Source: Phycisphaerales bacterium
GTDB taxonomy: Bacteria; Planctomycetota; Phycisphaerae; UBA1845
Direction: 5' to 3'
Length of the DNA: 38,850 nucleotides
NCBI GenBank assembly: GCA_020852275.1
Contig: JADZBE010000021.1
Coordinates: 1 to 38,850 of the forward strand
Part shown: in pieces, positions 15,641 through 24,025 of the stretch
How positions within the stretch are numbered: the first letter of the stretch is position 1
Layout of the letters: the number at the start of each line of letters is the position of its first letter
The notes under the pieces: generated by a model
What the model saw: the letters and a program-made list of their open reading frames with translations, nothing else
Databases searched by the model: none
Told to the model about the DNA's origin: nothing
Position numbers and translations under genes: made by a program

Positions 15641-17211
15641 TTCGGACATTCTCCTTGCATGGACGGCGCCGTACAACGTTCGTCAACGGCGGCAAGCAGT
15701 TGGCTCATCGAGAATGGCTTGGGCAGCACGTCCTCGCCTGGCAGGGTCGTGGCGATGGACGCGCGGTTCGCCAGGCCGCTGATGAGCAGGGCACGCTGCG
15801 CGGGGTGGGTTTCACGCATGGCCAGCAGGCACGTGGGTCCGTCGAGCTTCGGCAGATCGACGTCGAGGATGACGAGGTCCACGGGCGTGGCTGCGGCGCG
15901 AAGCTGCTCGAGGCCTTGGGCGCCGTCGCAGGCCTGCAGCACGCGATAGCCGGCGTTGGCGAGGCACTCGGCCATGATGGCGCGGACCTGTCGGTGATCC
16001 TCGACGATGAGGATGGATTGCCCCTGCCCCCGCCGGCTGACGGTCGGGTCGTCGTCCGTCGTTTCCGGTTGCGGCGCGAGGACTCGCGGCAGCCGGATGT
16101 CGATGCTCGTGCCGCGACCGGGTCGGGAGAGGACGTCGATCGTTCCGCCGTGATCGGTGACGATGGCGTGCACGATGGACAGCCCCAGTCCGGTTCCCTG
16201 ACCGCGCGGCTTGGTGGTGTAAAACGGCTCAAAGATGTGGGGCAGGGCGTGCTCGGGGATGCCGTCGCCGGTGTCCTCGACGGTGAGCCGTACGCAACCC
16301 AATCCGGCGGTGGAAACCATGTCGAAAACGTCCTCCTCCGGGCAAGGCTCGGCGAGAACGCGGAGACCCAGTTCGCCGCCGCGCGGCATGGCGTCGCGGG
16401 AGTTGAGCACGAGGTTGAGGAGGACCTGCTGAAGCTGGTTGGCGTCGGCCTTTACGAAGATGGGCGCGGAGGTGGCGGTGTCGGCGTGGACTTCGATCGT
16501 GGCGGGAAGCATGTGGCGGATCAGACGCAGGGTATCCTGCACGAAGCGCCCGAGGTGGAGGGGAAGTCGCTGCGCCTCGCCGCGGCAGCTGAAGGTGAGC
16601 AGCGACTTGGTCAGCGCTGCGGCGCTGGTGCACGCCTGCTGAATGCCGTCCAGCGGCGAAGTCAACTCGTGACCGGGCGGGATGAGCAGCCGTGCGACCT
16701 GGGCGTAGCCCATCATCGCCGTGATGAGGTTGTTGAAATCGTGAGCGATGCCCGCGGCGAGCTGCCCCAGCGCTTCCATCTTCTGAGCCTCGCGGAGCTG
16801 ATGCTCGAGTCGCTGGCGATGGCGATGTTCGTCGCGGAACTTGAGCGACTGCTGCACGGCGGCGCCGAGTCGCGCGAGGTTTTCCTTGAGGACGTAATTG
16901 TCCGCGCCACGTTTGAGACAATCGACGGCCGTCTCCTCGTCGAGGGTGCCGGTGACGACGATGAAGGGGACTTCGGCGTCGTTGCGACGGACGATTTCGA
17001 GCGCTTCGATGGCATTGAAGCCGGGCATGGTGTAATCGCTGAGAATGACGTCCCAAGCTCCCCGCCCCAGCTCTGATTGCAGGTCCCCCGGCGTCTGCAC
17101 GGTTCGCGAGGTCGGCTGGAAGTCGGCGCGGCGCAGCTCGTGCAGACACAAGTCCACGTCCTGGCGATCGTCTTCAACCATCAGTACGCGCAAGGGTGCG
17201 GGCATCGGCAT
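15637..17211 (-). CDS. Hybrid histidine kinase with receiver domains at both ends
   Basis: A 524-residue soluble signalling protein without membrane segments. The order is an N-terminal receiver (phospho-acceptor D59 in ILSDYTMPG, K109), a short coiled linker, HisKA with phosphorylated H157 (GIAHDFNNLITAMMGYAQ), HATPase_c (N box LLNLVLNSRDAM, G boxes EDTGDGIP and GQGTGLGLSIV), and a C-terminal receiver (D450 in ILDVDLPKLDG, K498). The N-terminal receiver may take phosphate or be read by partner kinases. The gene begins 15 nt after the CheY-like regulator gene and overlaps the NarL-type regulator by 4 nt. Confidence 0.93.
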   Translation of the reverse strand: MPMPAPLRVLMVEDDRQDVDLCLHELRRADFQPTSRTVQTPGDLQSELGRGAWDVILSDYTMPGFNAIEALEIVRRNDAEVPFIVVTGTLDEETAVDCLKRGADNYVLKENLARLGAAVQQSLKFRDEHRHRQRLEHQLREAQKMEALGQLAAGIAHDFNNLITAMMGYAQVARLLIPPGHELTSPLDGIQQACTSAAALTKSLLTFSCRGEAQRLPLHLGRFVQDTLRLIRHMLPATIEVHADTATSAPIFVKADANQLQQVLLNLVLNSRDAMPRGGELGLRVLAEPCPEEDVFDMVSTAGLGCVRLTVEDTGDGIPEHALPHIFEPFYTTKPRGQGTGLGLSIVHAIVTDHGGTIDVLSRPGRGTSIDIRLPRVLAPQPETTDDDPTVSRRGQGQSILIVEDHRQVRAIMAECLANAGYRVLQACDGAQGLEQLRAAATPVDLVILDVDLPKLDGPTCLLAMRETHPAQRALLISGLANRASIATTLPGEDVLPKPFSMSQLLAAVDERCTAPSMQGECPK

Positions 17212-17226
17212 TCGCTTCCATCCAGC

Positions 17227-17661
17227 TCAGGACGCATCCGGCGCTTCGTTGAGCAGCAGCCAGTACAGTCCCAGGTTCTTCACAACGCTCACGAAGGCGT
17301 CGAACTCGACGGGCTTGCAGAGGTAGCTGTTGACCCCGATTTCGTAGGCTTCCTTCAGGTCCGGGGCTTCCCGGGAGGACGTCAGGATGACCACCGGGAT
17401 GGCGCGCGTGCGCGGGTCCCCCCGGATGCGGCGCAGGACTTCCAGCCCGTTGAGCTTGGGGAGCTTCAGATCGAGAAGCACGACGCGCGGATTCGACGCG
17501 CGGACGGCCGGGTCGTCGGGGAGCAGAGTCCGCACGGCCTCTTCACCGTCGCGCGCGACGATCACGTGATTGGTGAGCTTGTGCTCCCGGAAGACGCGCA
17601 GCGTCAGCTCGATGTCGCGAGCGTCGTCCTCGACGAGCAGGAGTTCAGTCGGCCTGTTCAT
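17227..17661 (-). CDS. Single-domain response regulator (Rcp1-like)
   Basis: A 144-residue stand-alone receiver with no output domain. The acidic patch is EDD at residues 11-13, the phospho-acceptor D64 (LLDLKLPKLNG), T94 and K116-P117. The extended loop and ILTSSREAPDLKEAY helix match the Rcp1 class, which is usually encoded next to phytochrome-like or multi-PAS kinases. It overlaps the upstream kinase gene by 17 nt, so translation is coupled. It probably shuttles phosphate between the PAS kinase and the hybrid kinase. Confidence 0.93.
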   Translation of the reverse strand: MNRPTELLLVEDDARDIELTLRVFREHKLTNHVIVARDGEEAVRTLLPDDPAVRASNPRVVLLDLKLPKLNGLEVLRRIRGDPRTRAIPVVILTSSREAPDLKEAYEIGVNSYLCKPVEFDAFVSVVKNLGLYWLLLNEAPDAS

Positions 17662-20600
17662 GACGGGTCAACCCCAGAGTGAACTCGAAACGCGCGCCCC
17701 GTTCAACCTGGCCATGAGCCCGAATCGCGCCGCCGTGCCGCTGAACGATGCGCTGAACCAGCGCCAGTCCAACGCCGGTTCCCGGGAAGTCCTCCTCGCG
17801 GTGAAGCCGTTGAAAAACTCCGAACAGTTTATCCGCGAAGCGCGGGTCGAATCCCACGCCATTGTCCTGGATATGGTACCACACATGGGGCCCTTCCGTG
17901 AAGAAGCCAATGGTAATCTCCGGATTCGGTTGCTGAGAAGAGTACTTGATCGCGTTGTCCAGGAGGTTGGTCCAGACATGACGCAATAAATTGGGATCGC
18001 CTTGAGCGATGGGGAGATCGCCGAGCACGAGCTTGAAATGGTCCACGCGACGTTGAGCCGCGAGTTCGGCCCAGACTTCGCGCACCGCGCGGTTCATGTC
18101 CACCGGTCGGCGGTGAATCTCCGCGCGACCCAGTCTGGAGAATCGCAGCAGTTCGTCGATGAGGCGGCCAAGCTTGGCGGCGGCGGCGGTGATCGTCTGG
18201 GCGCAGTGCCGCGCTTCGCCGGTCAAGCAGGGGGAATGATTGTCGAGCAGGATCTTGGCGAAACTGCCGATGTGGCGCACCGGGGCGCGGAGGTCGTGCG
18301 AGACGGAGTACGTGAAAGCGTCGAGTTCGCGATTGATCTGCTCAAGCTGCGCCGTGCGCTCCTTGACCCGCTCTTCGAGGAGGGCGTGAGCCTGCAGGAG
18401 TTCCTCCTCGGCGCGTTTTCGGGCGGTGACGTCGCGCGTGACGCTCAGCACCGCGCTGATGGTCCCCTCCGCGTCGCGCATGGGAACCGAATGCGTTTCC
18501 ATCCACCGATGGGCGCCTCGCAGTCCAACCAGCTCGAACTGCAGCGTTCCGGGCTTGCCGTGAAGCACCTGATCGTTGAGTTTGCGGAAGGCTTCACGGT
18601 GGGTCGGTTCCAGCAGCTTGCACACGTCCTGTCCCGCGACCTGATCCAGCGCGTCCGCCTCGATCATCGCAAGTCCCGCCGGGTTCATGTCCAGGAGTTC
18701 GCAGTTTCTTCCCACGATCTTCACGCATTCCGGCTCGGTTTCGAGAATCGCGCGGAGGCGCGACTCGCTCTCGGCCAGGCGGCGGCGCGACGTTTCCTGC
18801 TCGGTGATGTCCGAAACGACGCCCACCATTCGCACGGGCTGCCCGGATTCGTCGTAGGTGAACTCTCCGCGCCCGCGGACCCAGTGAACGGAGTCGTCCG
18901 GCCAGAGGGTGCGATATTCGTGTTCATAGGTGCGGTGCTCGCGCATGGCTCTCTGGCGCGCGACTTCGAGGGGTTGGAGGTCGTCGGGATGAATGCGCTG
19001 CGCAAAGGTCTCATAGCGACCATCGAATGCGTCCGGTTCGAGGCCGAAGAGGCGGATGTGCCCCGGCGACCAGACGATCTTGCCGGTCCGCAGATCCCAG
19101 TCCCAGGTTCCCATGCGTCCGGCGAGGAGGGCGAGTTGAAGCCGCTCCTCGCTTGCTCGCAGGTCCAGTTCCGCCTGGCGATGCACCGTGACGTCCGTGA
19201 TGAATCCTTCCAGCGCGAGGAGCTCGCCCGCCTCGTTGAAAACTCCCTGCCCCTGTTCCCAGACCCACTTGGTCTGGTGGTCGGCGGTTCGAATACGGTA
19301 CGTGAGGGTAAAGGGGGTCTTTCGTTGCACGCCCGCCTGAACCTCGTCCCAGACGCGCTGGGCGTCCAACGGGTCAACGAGGTCGCCGAAGTGTATCTTG
19401 CGGCTCATGAAGTCCGAGACGGAATGACCGGTCAGGGCGACCGTCCCCTCGGAGATGTACTCCACGGGCCAATCGGGCGTGTTCAAGCAGCGGTACACCA
19501 GCCCGGGGAGGTTGGCGATCAGAGTGTTCAGCGCGCGCTGGCTCTCGCGCAGCGCGGCTTCGGACCGCACTCGCTCGGTAATGTCGCGGAGCGTGGCCGT
19601 GAACAAACGGCCGCTGCCCATCTTGATCTGCGAGATGGACGCCTCGACGGGGAATTCCGTGCCGTCGGCGCGCAGACCCCAGATGGTGCCGAAATCGCCC
19701 ATGCCCCGCGTCGTGACGCCCGTGGCGGCGAACTGGCGAAGGTGGTCGGCGTGATTCGGACGAAATCGATCGGGGATCAGCATTTCAACCGGCTTGCCGA
19801 TGAGGTCCGAGCCCTTGGCGCCAAACGTCCGCTCCACGGCGGGATTCACGAGGACGATGCGCTGCCGCTCGTCGATGGTGATGATGCCGTCCATGGCGGA
19901 GTCGATGATGCCGGCAAGGCGCTGCTCACTGTGGCGCAGCGCCGTTTCGATGCGCTCGCGCTCCACGGCAATCGCCGCGAGCTTGGCTGCCGTCTCGATC
20001 AACTCCAGTTCGTGGGGCAGCGGACCGCGCGGCTCCCGGTAATACATGGCAAACGTGCCCAGCAGTTGACCGTCGGGCGCGACAATGGGCTCCGACCAGC
20101 AGGCTTTCAAGCCGTGCGGCAACGCGAGGTGGCGGTAATCGTTCCACAGCGGGTCCGTGGCGATATCCTCGACGATGACGCGCCGGCGATAATGGGCGGC
20201 GGTGCCACAGGAGCCGACGGCAGGCCCGATGGCGACCCCGTCGATCGCACGGGCGTAGGCATTCGGAAGGCGGGGAGCGGCGCCATGGCGGAGGTGGACG
20301 CCGTCGTCATCGAGCGTCAGGACCGAGGCGATCATGCCCGGCGTCCGCGCCTCGGCGGCGACGACGAGGGCTTCGAGCGTTTCGCCCAGGGGCGAGCGTC
20401 GCGCGATTCGTTCAAGCAGGTCGCGTTGAAGCTGGAGCTTCAACTCTGATCGCCTCCAGTCCCCCACCGTCGCTCGAATTCGCCACATCGCCAGACACAG
20501 CAGGATCGAGATCAGGAGCGCGACCGCTTCGCTGGGGATGCCCCGCATGGCCGCATGGAGCGCCGGGTACACGCCCTCTGTCAGGGAGAGCACGCGCCGC

Positions 20601-20740
20601 AGGAGCATGAGGAGCACCGTGGCGGTCAGCAACATCCACGCCGATCGCATTCGCTGCAGTCGGATCAGCCTGATCGCGGCGATGAACGCGACGAGCTGCA
20701 ATGCGGTGGACAGCAACAGGAGAGCCAACGTCACGTTCAT
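17645..20740 (-). CDS. Membrane-anchored GAF / multi-PAS sensor histidine kinase
   Basis: A 1031-residue sensor. Three hydrophobic segments sit at the N-terminus (about 4-24, 33-49, 72-88). A GAF domain follows (about 115-255, with GSCGTAAHYRRRVIVEDI), then about four PAS domains. PAS1 is near 265-385 (MDGIITIDERQRIVLVNP) and the later ones end in TLRDITERV, FITDVTVHR, VVSDITEQE and VTRDVTARK. Then come HisKA with H815 (SVSHDLRAPVRHIG) and HATPase_c (NLLDNAIKYS, DNGVGFD, GTGVGLAL). The start at 20740 follows GGGAGGA; a 40-residue upstream extension was rejected. It is the first gene of the phosphorelay operon. The signal is unknown; no chromophore-binding motif was identified. Confidence 0.92.
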   Translation of the reverse strand: MNVTLALLLLSTALQLVAFIAAIRLIRLQRMRSAWMLLTATVLLMLLRRVLSLTEGVYPALHAAMRGIPSEAVALLISILLCLAMWRIRATVGDWRRSELKLQLQRDLLERIARRSPLGETLEALVVAAEARTPGMIASVLTLDDDGVHLRHGAAPRLPNAYARAIDGVAIGPAVGSCGTAAHYRRRVIVEDIATDPLWNDYRHLALPHGLKACWSEPIVAPDGQLLGTFAMYYREPRGPLPHELELIETAAKLAAIAVERERIETALRHSEQRLAGIIDSAMDGIITIDERQRIVLVNPAVERTFGAKGSDLIGKPVEMLIPDRFRPNHADHLRQFAATGVTTRGMGDFGTIWGLRADGTEFPVEASISQIKMGSGRLFTATLRDITERVRSEAALRESQRALNTLIANLPGLVYRCLNTPDWPVEYISEGTVALTGHSVSDFMSRKIHFGDLVDPLDAQRVWDEVQAGVQRKTPFTLTYRIRTADHQTKWVWEQGQGVFNEAGELLALEGFITDVTVHRQAELDLRASEERLQLALLAGRMGTWDWDLRTGKIVWSPGHIRLFGLEPDAFDGRYETFAQRIHPDDLQPLEVARQRAMREHRTYEHEYRTLWPDDSVHWVRGRGEFTYDESGQPVRMVGVVSDITEQETSRRRLAESESRLRAILETEPECVKIVGRNCELLDMNPAGLAMIEADALDQVAGQDVCKLLEPTHREAFRKLNDQVLHGKPGTLQFELVGLRGAHRWMETHSVPMRDAEGTISAVLSVTRDVTARKRAEEELLQAHALLEERVKERTAQLEQINRELDAFTYSVSHDLRAPVRHIGSFAKILLDNHSPCLTGEARHCAQTITAAAAKLGRLIDELLRFSRLGRAEIHRRPVDMNRAVREVWAELAAQRRVDHFKLVLGDLPIAQGDPNLLRHVWTNLLDNAIKYSSQQPNPEITIGFFTEGPHVWYHIQDNGVGFDPRFADKLFGVFQRLHREEDFPGTGVGLALVQRIVQRHGGAIRAHGQVERGARFEFTLGLTRHEQAD

Positions 20741-20814
20741 GCGGAATCCTCCCGCAGACCTGGTCGGCGACAGTCGTCCGGCACGTAGCGCGGCGACTGA
20801 ATTTCGGCGCTTCC

Positions 20815-20858
20815 AGCATACCCGCGATCCGCTGCGGAAGTGAAGTCGTAAGTACGAC
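20815..20858 (-). promoter_or_regulatory. Candidate promoter with adjoining palindrome for the phosphorelay operon
   Basis: On the minus strand TTCACT (20844-20839), an 18-nt spacer and TATGCT (20820-20815) form a moderate promoter about 75 bases upstream of the kinase start. Directly upstream lies the perfect palindrome GTCGTA-AG-TACGAC (20845-20858), a possible activator site. Confidence 0.38.
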
Positions 20859-21110
20859 AAATGGATGTTGTGTCACGGTGCCGCGGTGTGGCGTCCACGC
20901 CGCAATGTGGCGAACGCCGGGAGCGGCGCCTGTCGCTGCACGTGTCTGCGACGTGCGGCAGTGGGGTCTGGCCATTCATTGTGGCAGGCCGCCCTTGGAA
21001 GGCAAGGAAGCCGGGATTTTAAGGGAACGATCGGAATCGGGCTTCGCTGAAAAGTGATCGGCGGGCCTGTCCTCAAGAAAGCACGTCCACAACGATCGGC
21101 GCGCCCGTGG

Positions 21111-21292
21111 GCATCGGTGCAGGCGCCGACCGATTCGTGAAGGCGCCGGTTGATTCGTGAACGCGCTGGTTGATTCGTGTAGGCGTCGACCGATTGGTGA
21201 AGGCGCCGACCGAGGCGTGAAGACGCAGACCGATTCGTGAAGACGCCGACCGATGGGTGCAGGCGCCGACCGATGGGTGCAGGCGCCGATCG
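21111..21292. repeat. Tandem array of a 20-bp repeat, eight full copies
   Basis: Full units start at 21128, 21148, 21168, 21188, 21208, 21228, 21248 and 21268, with partial copies at both ends. The consensus is GACCGATTCGTGAAGGCGCC; the last two copies are identical. There are no spacers, so this is not a CRISPR array. Frames through it give low-complexity peptides. Confidence 0.92.
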
Positions 21293-21297
21293 TTCTG

Positions 21298-21511
21298 TTC
21301 CCCGAAGGGGAAATACGTGCCTAGCCGCAGGCGCAGCCCGCGGGAATCTCGCCCCCCGACAGCATTCGACCCCGAAGGGGTCGCACCATCGGCTCCCCGG
21401 CGTGCGACGGAATCGCAGCAGACGTACAACCCCGTTCGGGGTTGCGTTCCCGACGCGCCGGATTCCGTGGGCTGCGCCCATGGCTACCTACGTGGATCCC
21501 CTGCGGGGATC
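21298..21511. repeat. Cluster of four CCCC/GGGG hairpins
   Basis: Short perfect palindromes lie at 21298-21312 (TTCCCCGAAGGGGAA), 21368-21382 (GACCCCGAAGGGGTC), 21428-21443 (AACCCCGTTCGGGGTT) and 21495-21511 (GATCCCCTGCGGGGATC). They share the CCCC-loop-GGGG core but differ in loop and outer stem. Between the last two lies GGGCTGCGCCCATGGCTACC. I know this look from dispersed intergenic repeats of planctomycetes and related groups. Confidence 0.8.
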
Positions 21512-21536
21512 GAGCTGACGCTGCTCCGGAAATCAA

Positions 21537-21628
21537 GCTGAATCGGCTTCAAAGATCGGGCTGACCCGGCTTCGGAGATCGACTGACTCGGCTTCGGAGA
21601 TCGAGTCCACTCGACCTCGGAGAATGGG
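21537..21628. repeat. Tandem array of a 22-24-bp repeat, four copies
   Basis: Units at 21537-21559, 21560-21582, 21583-21604 and 21605-21628 follow GCTGACTCGGCTTCGGAGATCGA with increasing divergence. The remainder to the end of the DnaK-like gene (21629-21798) holds nothing recognisable. The stretch between the kinase start and the first array (20859-21110) is also empty as far as I can see. Confidence 0.85.
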
Positions 21629-21798
21629 TCGAGCCTCGCTGGACGAAATCGAAATCAGGCGCGGCTCGAACGGAAATGCCAGAATCCCTGGCCAGACCCC
21701 GGCAGTGAGATGACGTGAGCCGGACTTGAACAAATTTCTCCGTCCATGTCGCCTGGTCAACCCAGGTCACGCAGAACCACAAGACGGGCCAATTCTCG

Positions 21799-23592
21799 TC
21801 ACACGCCGGCCAGTTGAGCGACGGCAGCGGCCAGTTCGTTCAGCTCGCTCGGCGGAGGCGGCTCTGAGAGTGGACGATGCAGGAGGGTCTCGGCCGCGGT
21901 GTGCGTAGAAAGTTCTTCCGCGCGCACGCGGACGCGGCCGGATTCGTCGTAGGTGAACGTCACTTCGACTTCCGCGCCGGCCGGGAGATGGGCGGGAAGC
22001 GGCTCGATGACGCAAACGCCGATTCCGACTGACTGCTGAACGTCGCGCGTCTCGCCCTCGACGATGGGGATGCGGATGCGGCGCTGACCGGACTCATGCG
22101 TGACGAAGCGCCTCGACTCCTCCGCGGGAAGCGGGCTGTTCCGCGGGATGACGATGGCGTTGACGAACTTGGCGTAGCGCGGCGAGCGGACGATCACGCC
22201 GAGCGAGCGGGCGTTGACCTGCGTGAGCTTGATCGACCCGGCCGCTTCGGAGAATGCTTCCTCGAAGAGACCGTCGGGGAACGGGACGTCGGCCATTTCG
22301 GCGAGGGAGCTTTGCGCGGCGTCGGGGGTTTCTGCGCCGGCGCCGGTGGGCTTGTCGGCAGCGGCGCGTGCGCCGGCAGCGGTGCGCTTGTGGGTGGCGG
22401 TGGATTTCTTCGAGCCGGATTGCTTCATCGGAGCGCCCGATCCGCCGTTTGCGCCTGCCGCCACGGGAGACCGAGCCTGCGCCTGCACGTGCAGAATGGC
22501 CGCATACACGGCCGCGCCCTGCGCGACGGCCAGGTCCGGCTGAAGCCGCGTGTTGGGCGTCAGTCCGCTGAGCCGTTCGATGCGCTGGCGCACGTGCGGC
22601 ATGCGCGTCGAGCCGCCGACGAGCAGCACTTCCTCGATCTGCGCCCACGTCAGCTTCGCGTCGTTCATCACGCCGGCGATGATCTCCTCCATCCGCTCGG
22701 CCAGGACGGTCGTGATGGACTCAAACCGGTCGCGCGTCAGCGTCAGGGCGGGCACGCCGTCGTACGGCGCGGGTGCGGACGCCTCGGGCTTGACGCTCAG
22801 GACATGCTTGGCGGCTTCCGCGTCGAGCAGCATGCGCGCCTTGGCGCGCGGATCGTAGTGCGGATCCGGGCCGGCATGGTCGAGGATGTGGCGTTCCATG
22901 GCGTCGGCGATGCGCTCGTCCCAGTCGCGCCCGCCCAAGGTCAGCGAGCCGCCCGTCGCCAGCACGTCGAAACGGCTGCCATTGATGCGGATCACCGTGA
23001 CGTCGAACGTGCCGCCGCCGAGGTCGCACACGACGCTGATGGCCGGCGCGGTGGCGGCGATCGAGGCGGTGGCGACGTCGCCGGGGTCGCCACCGGCCTG
23101 GAGGTAGGCGTCGAAGGCGTAGGCGAGCGCGGCGGCGGTCGGCTCATTAAGGATGTCGAGAACGCGGATGCCGGCCTGCTCGGCGGCGCGGAGCGTGGCG
23201 CTGCGCTCCCGATCCCCGAAGTAGGCAGGGACGGTAATGACCGCGCCGGCGATGGGGCCGATGGCGTGCTCCGCGTCTTCGACGAGGCGGCGCAGCACGG
23301 CGGCGGACAGCTCCGCGGCGTCGCACAGGCGGTCGCTCAGCTTGAATGGCTCGTCGAGCTTGCCCATCCGACGCTTGAAGGCGACGGCGACGCGGTCCGG
23401 GTGCGTGGTCAACGCGGCCTTGGCGGCAGCGCCGACCTCGAGCAACCCCGCGTCGTTGAGCCAGACGGCCGAAGGCGTGAGCGTCTGCCCCTCGCGGTTG
23501 GGCAGGCAGACCACGTGCCCGGTCGCGTCCACGTACGCGACGCTGGAGAACGTGGTGCCCAGATCGATCCCGATCAGCCTGCCTGTGCTCAT
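21799..23592 (-). CDS. Hsp70/DnaK-like protein without a C-terminal lid
   Basis: A 597-residue Hsp70-family ATPase. The nucleotide-binding domain has phosphate 1 GIDLGTTFSSVAYV, the connect motif NEPTAAALAYAF, phosphate 2 VCDLGGGTFDVTVI and the adenosine motif EVLLVGGSTRMPHV. After about residue 385 comes a roughly 60-residue linker rich in Ala, Gly, Lys and Thr in place of the usual short hydrophobic linker. A beta-type substrate domain follows (ARSLGVIVRSPRYAKFVNAIVIPRNSPLP), and the protein ends soon after, so the helical lid is missing. It is thus a divergent paralogue, not the housekeeping dnaK; no grpE or dnaJ gene is adjacent. It is divergent from the SpoIIE phosphatase gene. Confidence 0.9.
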   Translation of the reverse strand: MSTGRLIGIDLGTTFSSVAYVDATGHVVCLPNREGQTLTPSAVWLNDAGLLEVGAAAKAALTTHPDRVAVAFKRRMGKLDEPFKLSDRLCDAAELSAAVLRRLVEDAEHAIGPIAGAVITVPAYFGDRERSATLRAAEQAGIRVLDILNEPTAAALAYAFDAYLQAGGDPGDVATASIAATAPAISVVCDLGGGTFDVTVIRINGSRFDVLATGGSLTLGGRDWDERIADAMERHILDHAGPDPHYDPRAKARMLLDAEAAKHVLSVKPEASAPAPYDGVPALTLTRDRFESITTVLAERMEEIIAGVMNDAKLTWAQIEEVLLVGGSTRMPHVRQRIERLSGLTPNTRLQPDLAVAQGAAVYAAILHVQAQARSPVAAGANGGSGAPMKQSGSKKSTATHKRTAAGARAAADKPTGAGAETPDAAQSSLAEMADVPFPDGLFEEAFSEAAGSIKLTQVNARSLGVIVRSPRYAKFVNAIVIPRNSPLPAEESRRFVTHESGQRRIRIPIVEGETRDVQQSVGIGVCVIEPLPAHLPAGAEVEVTFTYDESGRVRVRAEELSTHTAAETLLHRPLSEPPPPSELNELAAAVAQLAGV

Positions 23593-24025
23593 ACGCGATG
23601 CCTCGTCATGTCTTCGATGCGCGCCGGTCGAAACGGTTCTGGGGATTCCGGCGCCGGCTCTAACCTTTCGTCCCGGAAGGCGTCTGTTTCTTACGCGCTA
23701 AAACCGCCCGATTCCGGCGCGGATTCCACGATATCTTGACATCGACCGGTCAAACCGGCGACCCCAGCCTGCCAGAGGGGGAGGGTCCGGATTCGTCGGG
23801 GCTTGTCGGGTCGCGCAGGGTGGCGCGACAGGGTGGCGCGGCAGAGTGGCGCGGCAGGGTGGCACGGTCTGGCGTACTCGCCAGGCCGTGGCAAATCACG
23901 AACCCGTGGGGCGGGCCATGTCCGCCGTGGAGTGGCGCGGGCTTGAAGGCGGGCCTGGCCCGCCCTACGCGTCGCTCGTCGCAGGTTCGCTGCGTGAACC
24001 CCGATAACTTGAGCAGAGGAAAAGA
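23593..24025. other. 433-bp divergent intergenic region with repeats
   Basis: It contains four tandem copies of a 13-bp unit, CAGGGTGGCGCGG (23816-23867). It also contains a palindromic element at 23948-23969 in which GGCGGGC pairs with GCCCGCC and is followed by CTACG; an inverted copy lies at 31656-31677. GGTTC-N7-GAACC lies at 23984-24000, just upstream of the phosphatase gene. No open frame here is credible. Confidence 0.8.
23984..24000. promoter_or_regulatory. Inverted repeat GGTTC-N7-GAACC upstream of the phosphatase gene
   Basis: A 5-bp inverted repeat with a 7-nt centre ends 25 bases before the ATG at 24026. It is next to GATAAC (24003-24008), a possible -10. A second GTTC-N7-GAAC site occurs upstream of the beta-propeller gene at 26222-26242, so a shared regulator is conceivable. 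Confidence 0.3.

Noticed and set aside
15637..15676. Longer start for the NarL-type regulator (12 extra residues)
   Set aside because: The upstream ATGs overlap the ribosome binding site AGGAGA or lie inside the hybrid kinase coding end; the ATG at 15640 has correct spacing.
18002..20449. 815-residue plus-strand open frame
   Set aside because: It is the shadow of the multi-PAS kinase; composition is Arg/Ala/His-rich and no motif is visible.
21111..21292. CRISPR-like regular 20-bp repeats
   Set aside because: Units are contiguous with no unique spacers, too short for a CRISPR repeat, and no cas gene is in the window.
21598..23700. CIRCE or other heat-shock element near the DnaK-like gene
   Set aside because: I looked for TTAGCACTC-N9-GAGTGCTAA and found nothing like it.
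22096..23739. 547-residue plus-strand open frame
   Set aside because: It is antisense to the DnaK-like gene, whose ATPase motifs are intact.
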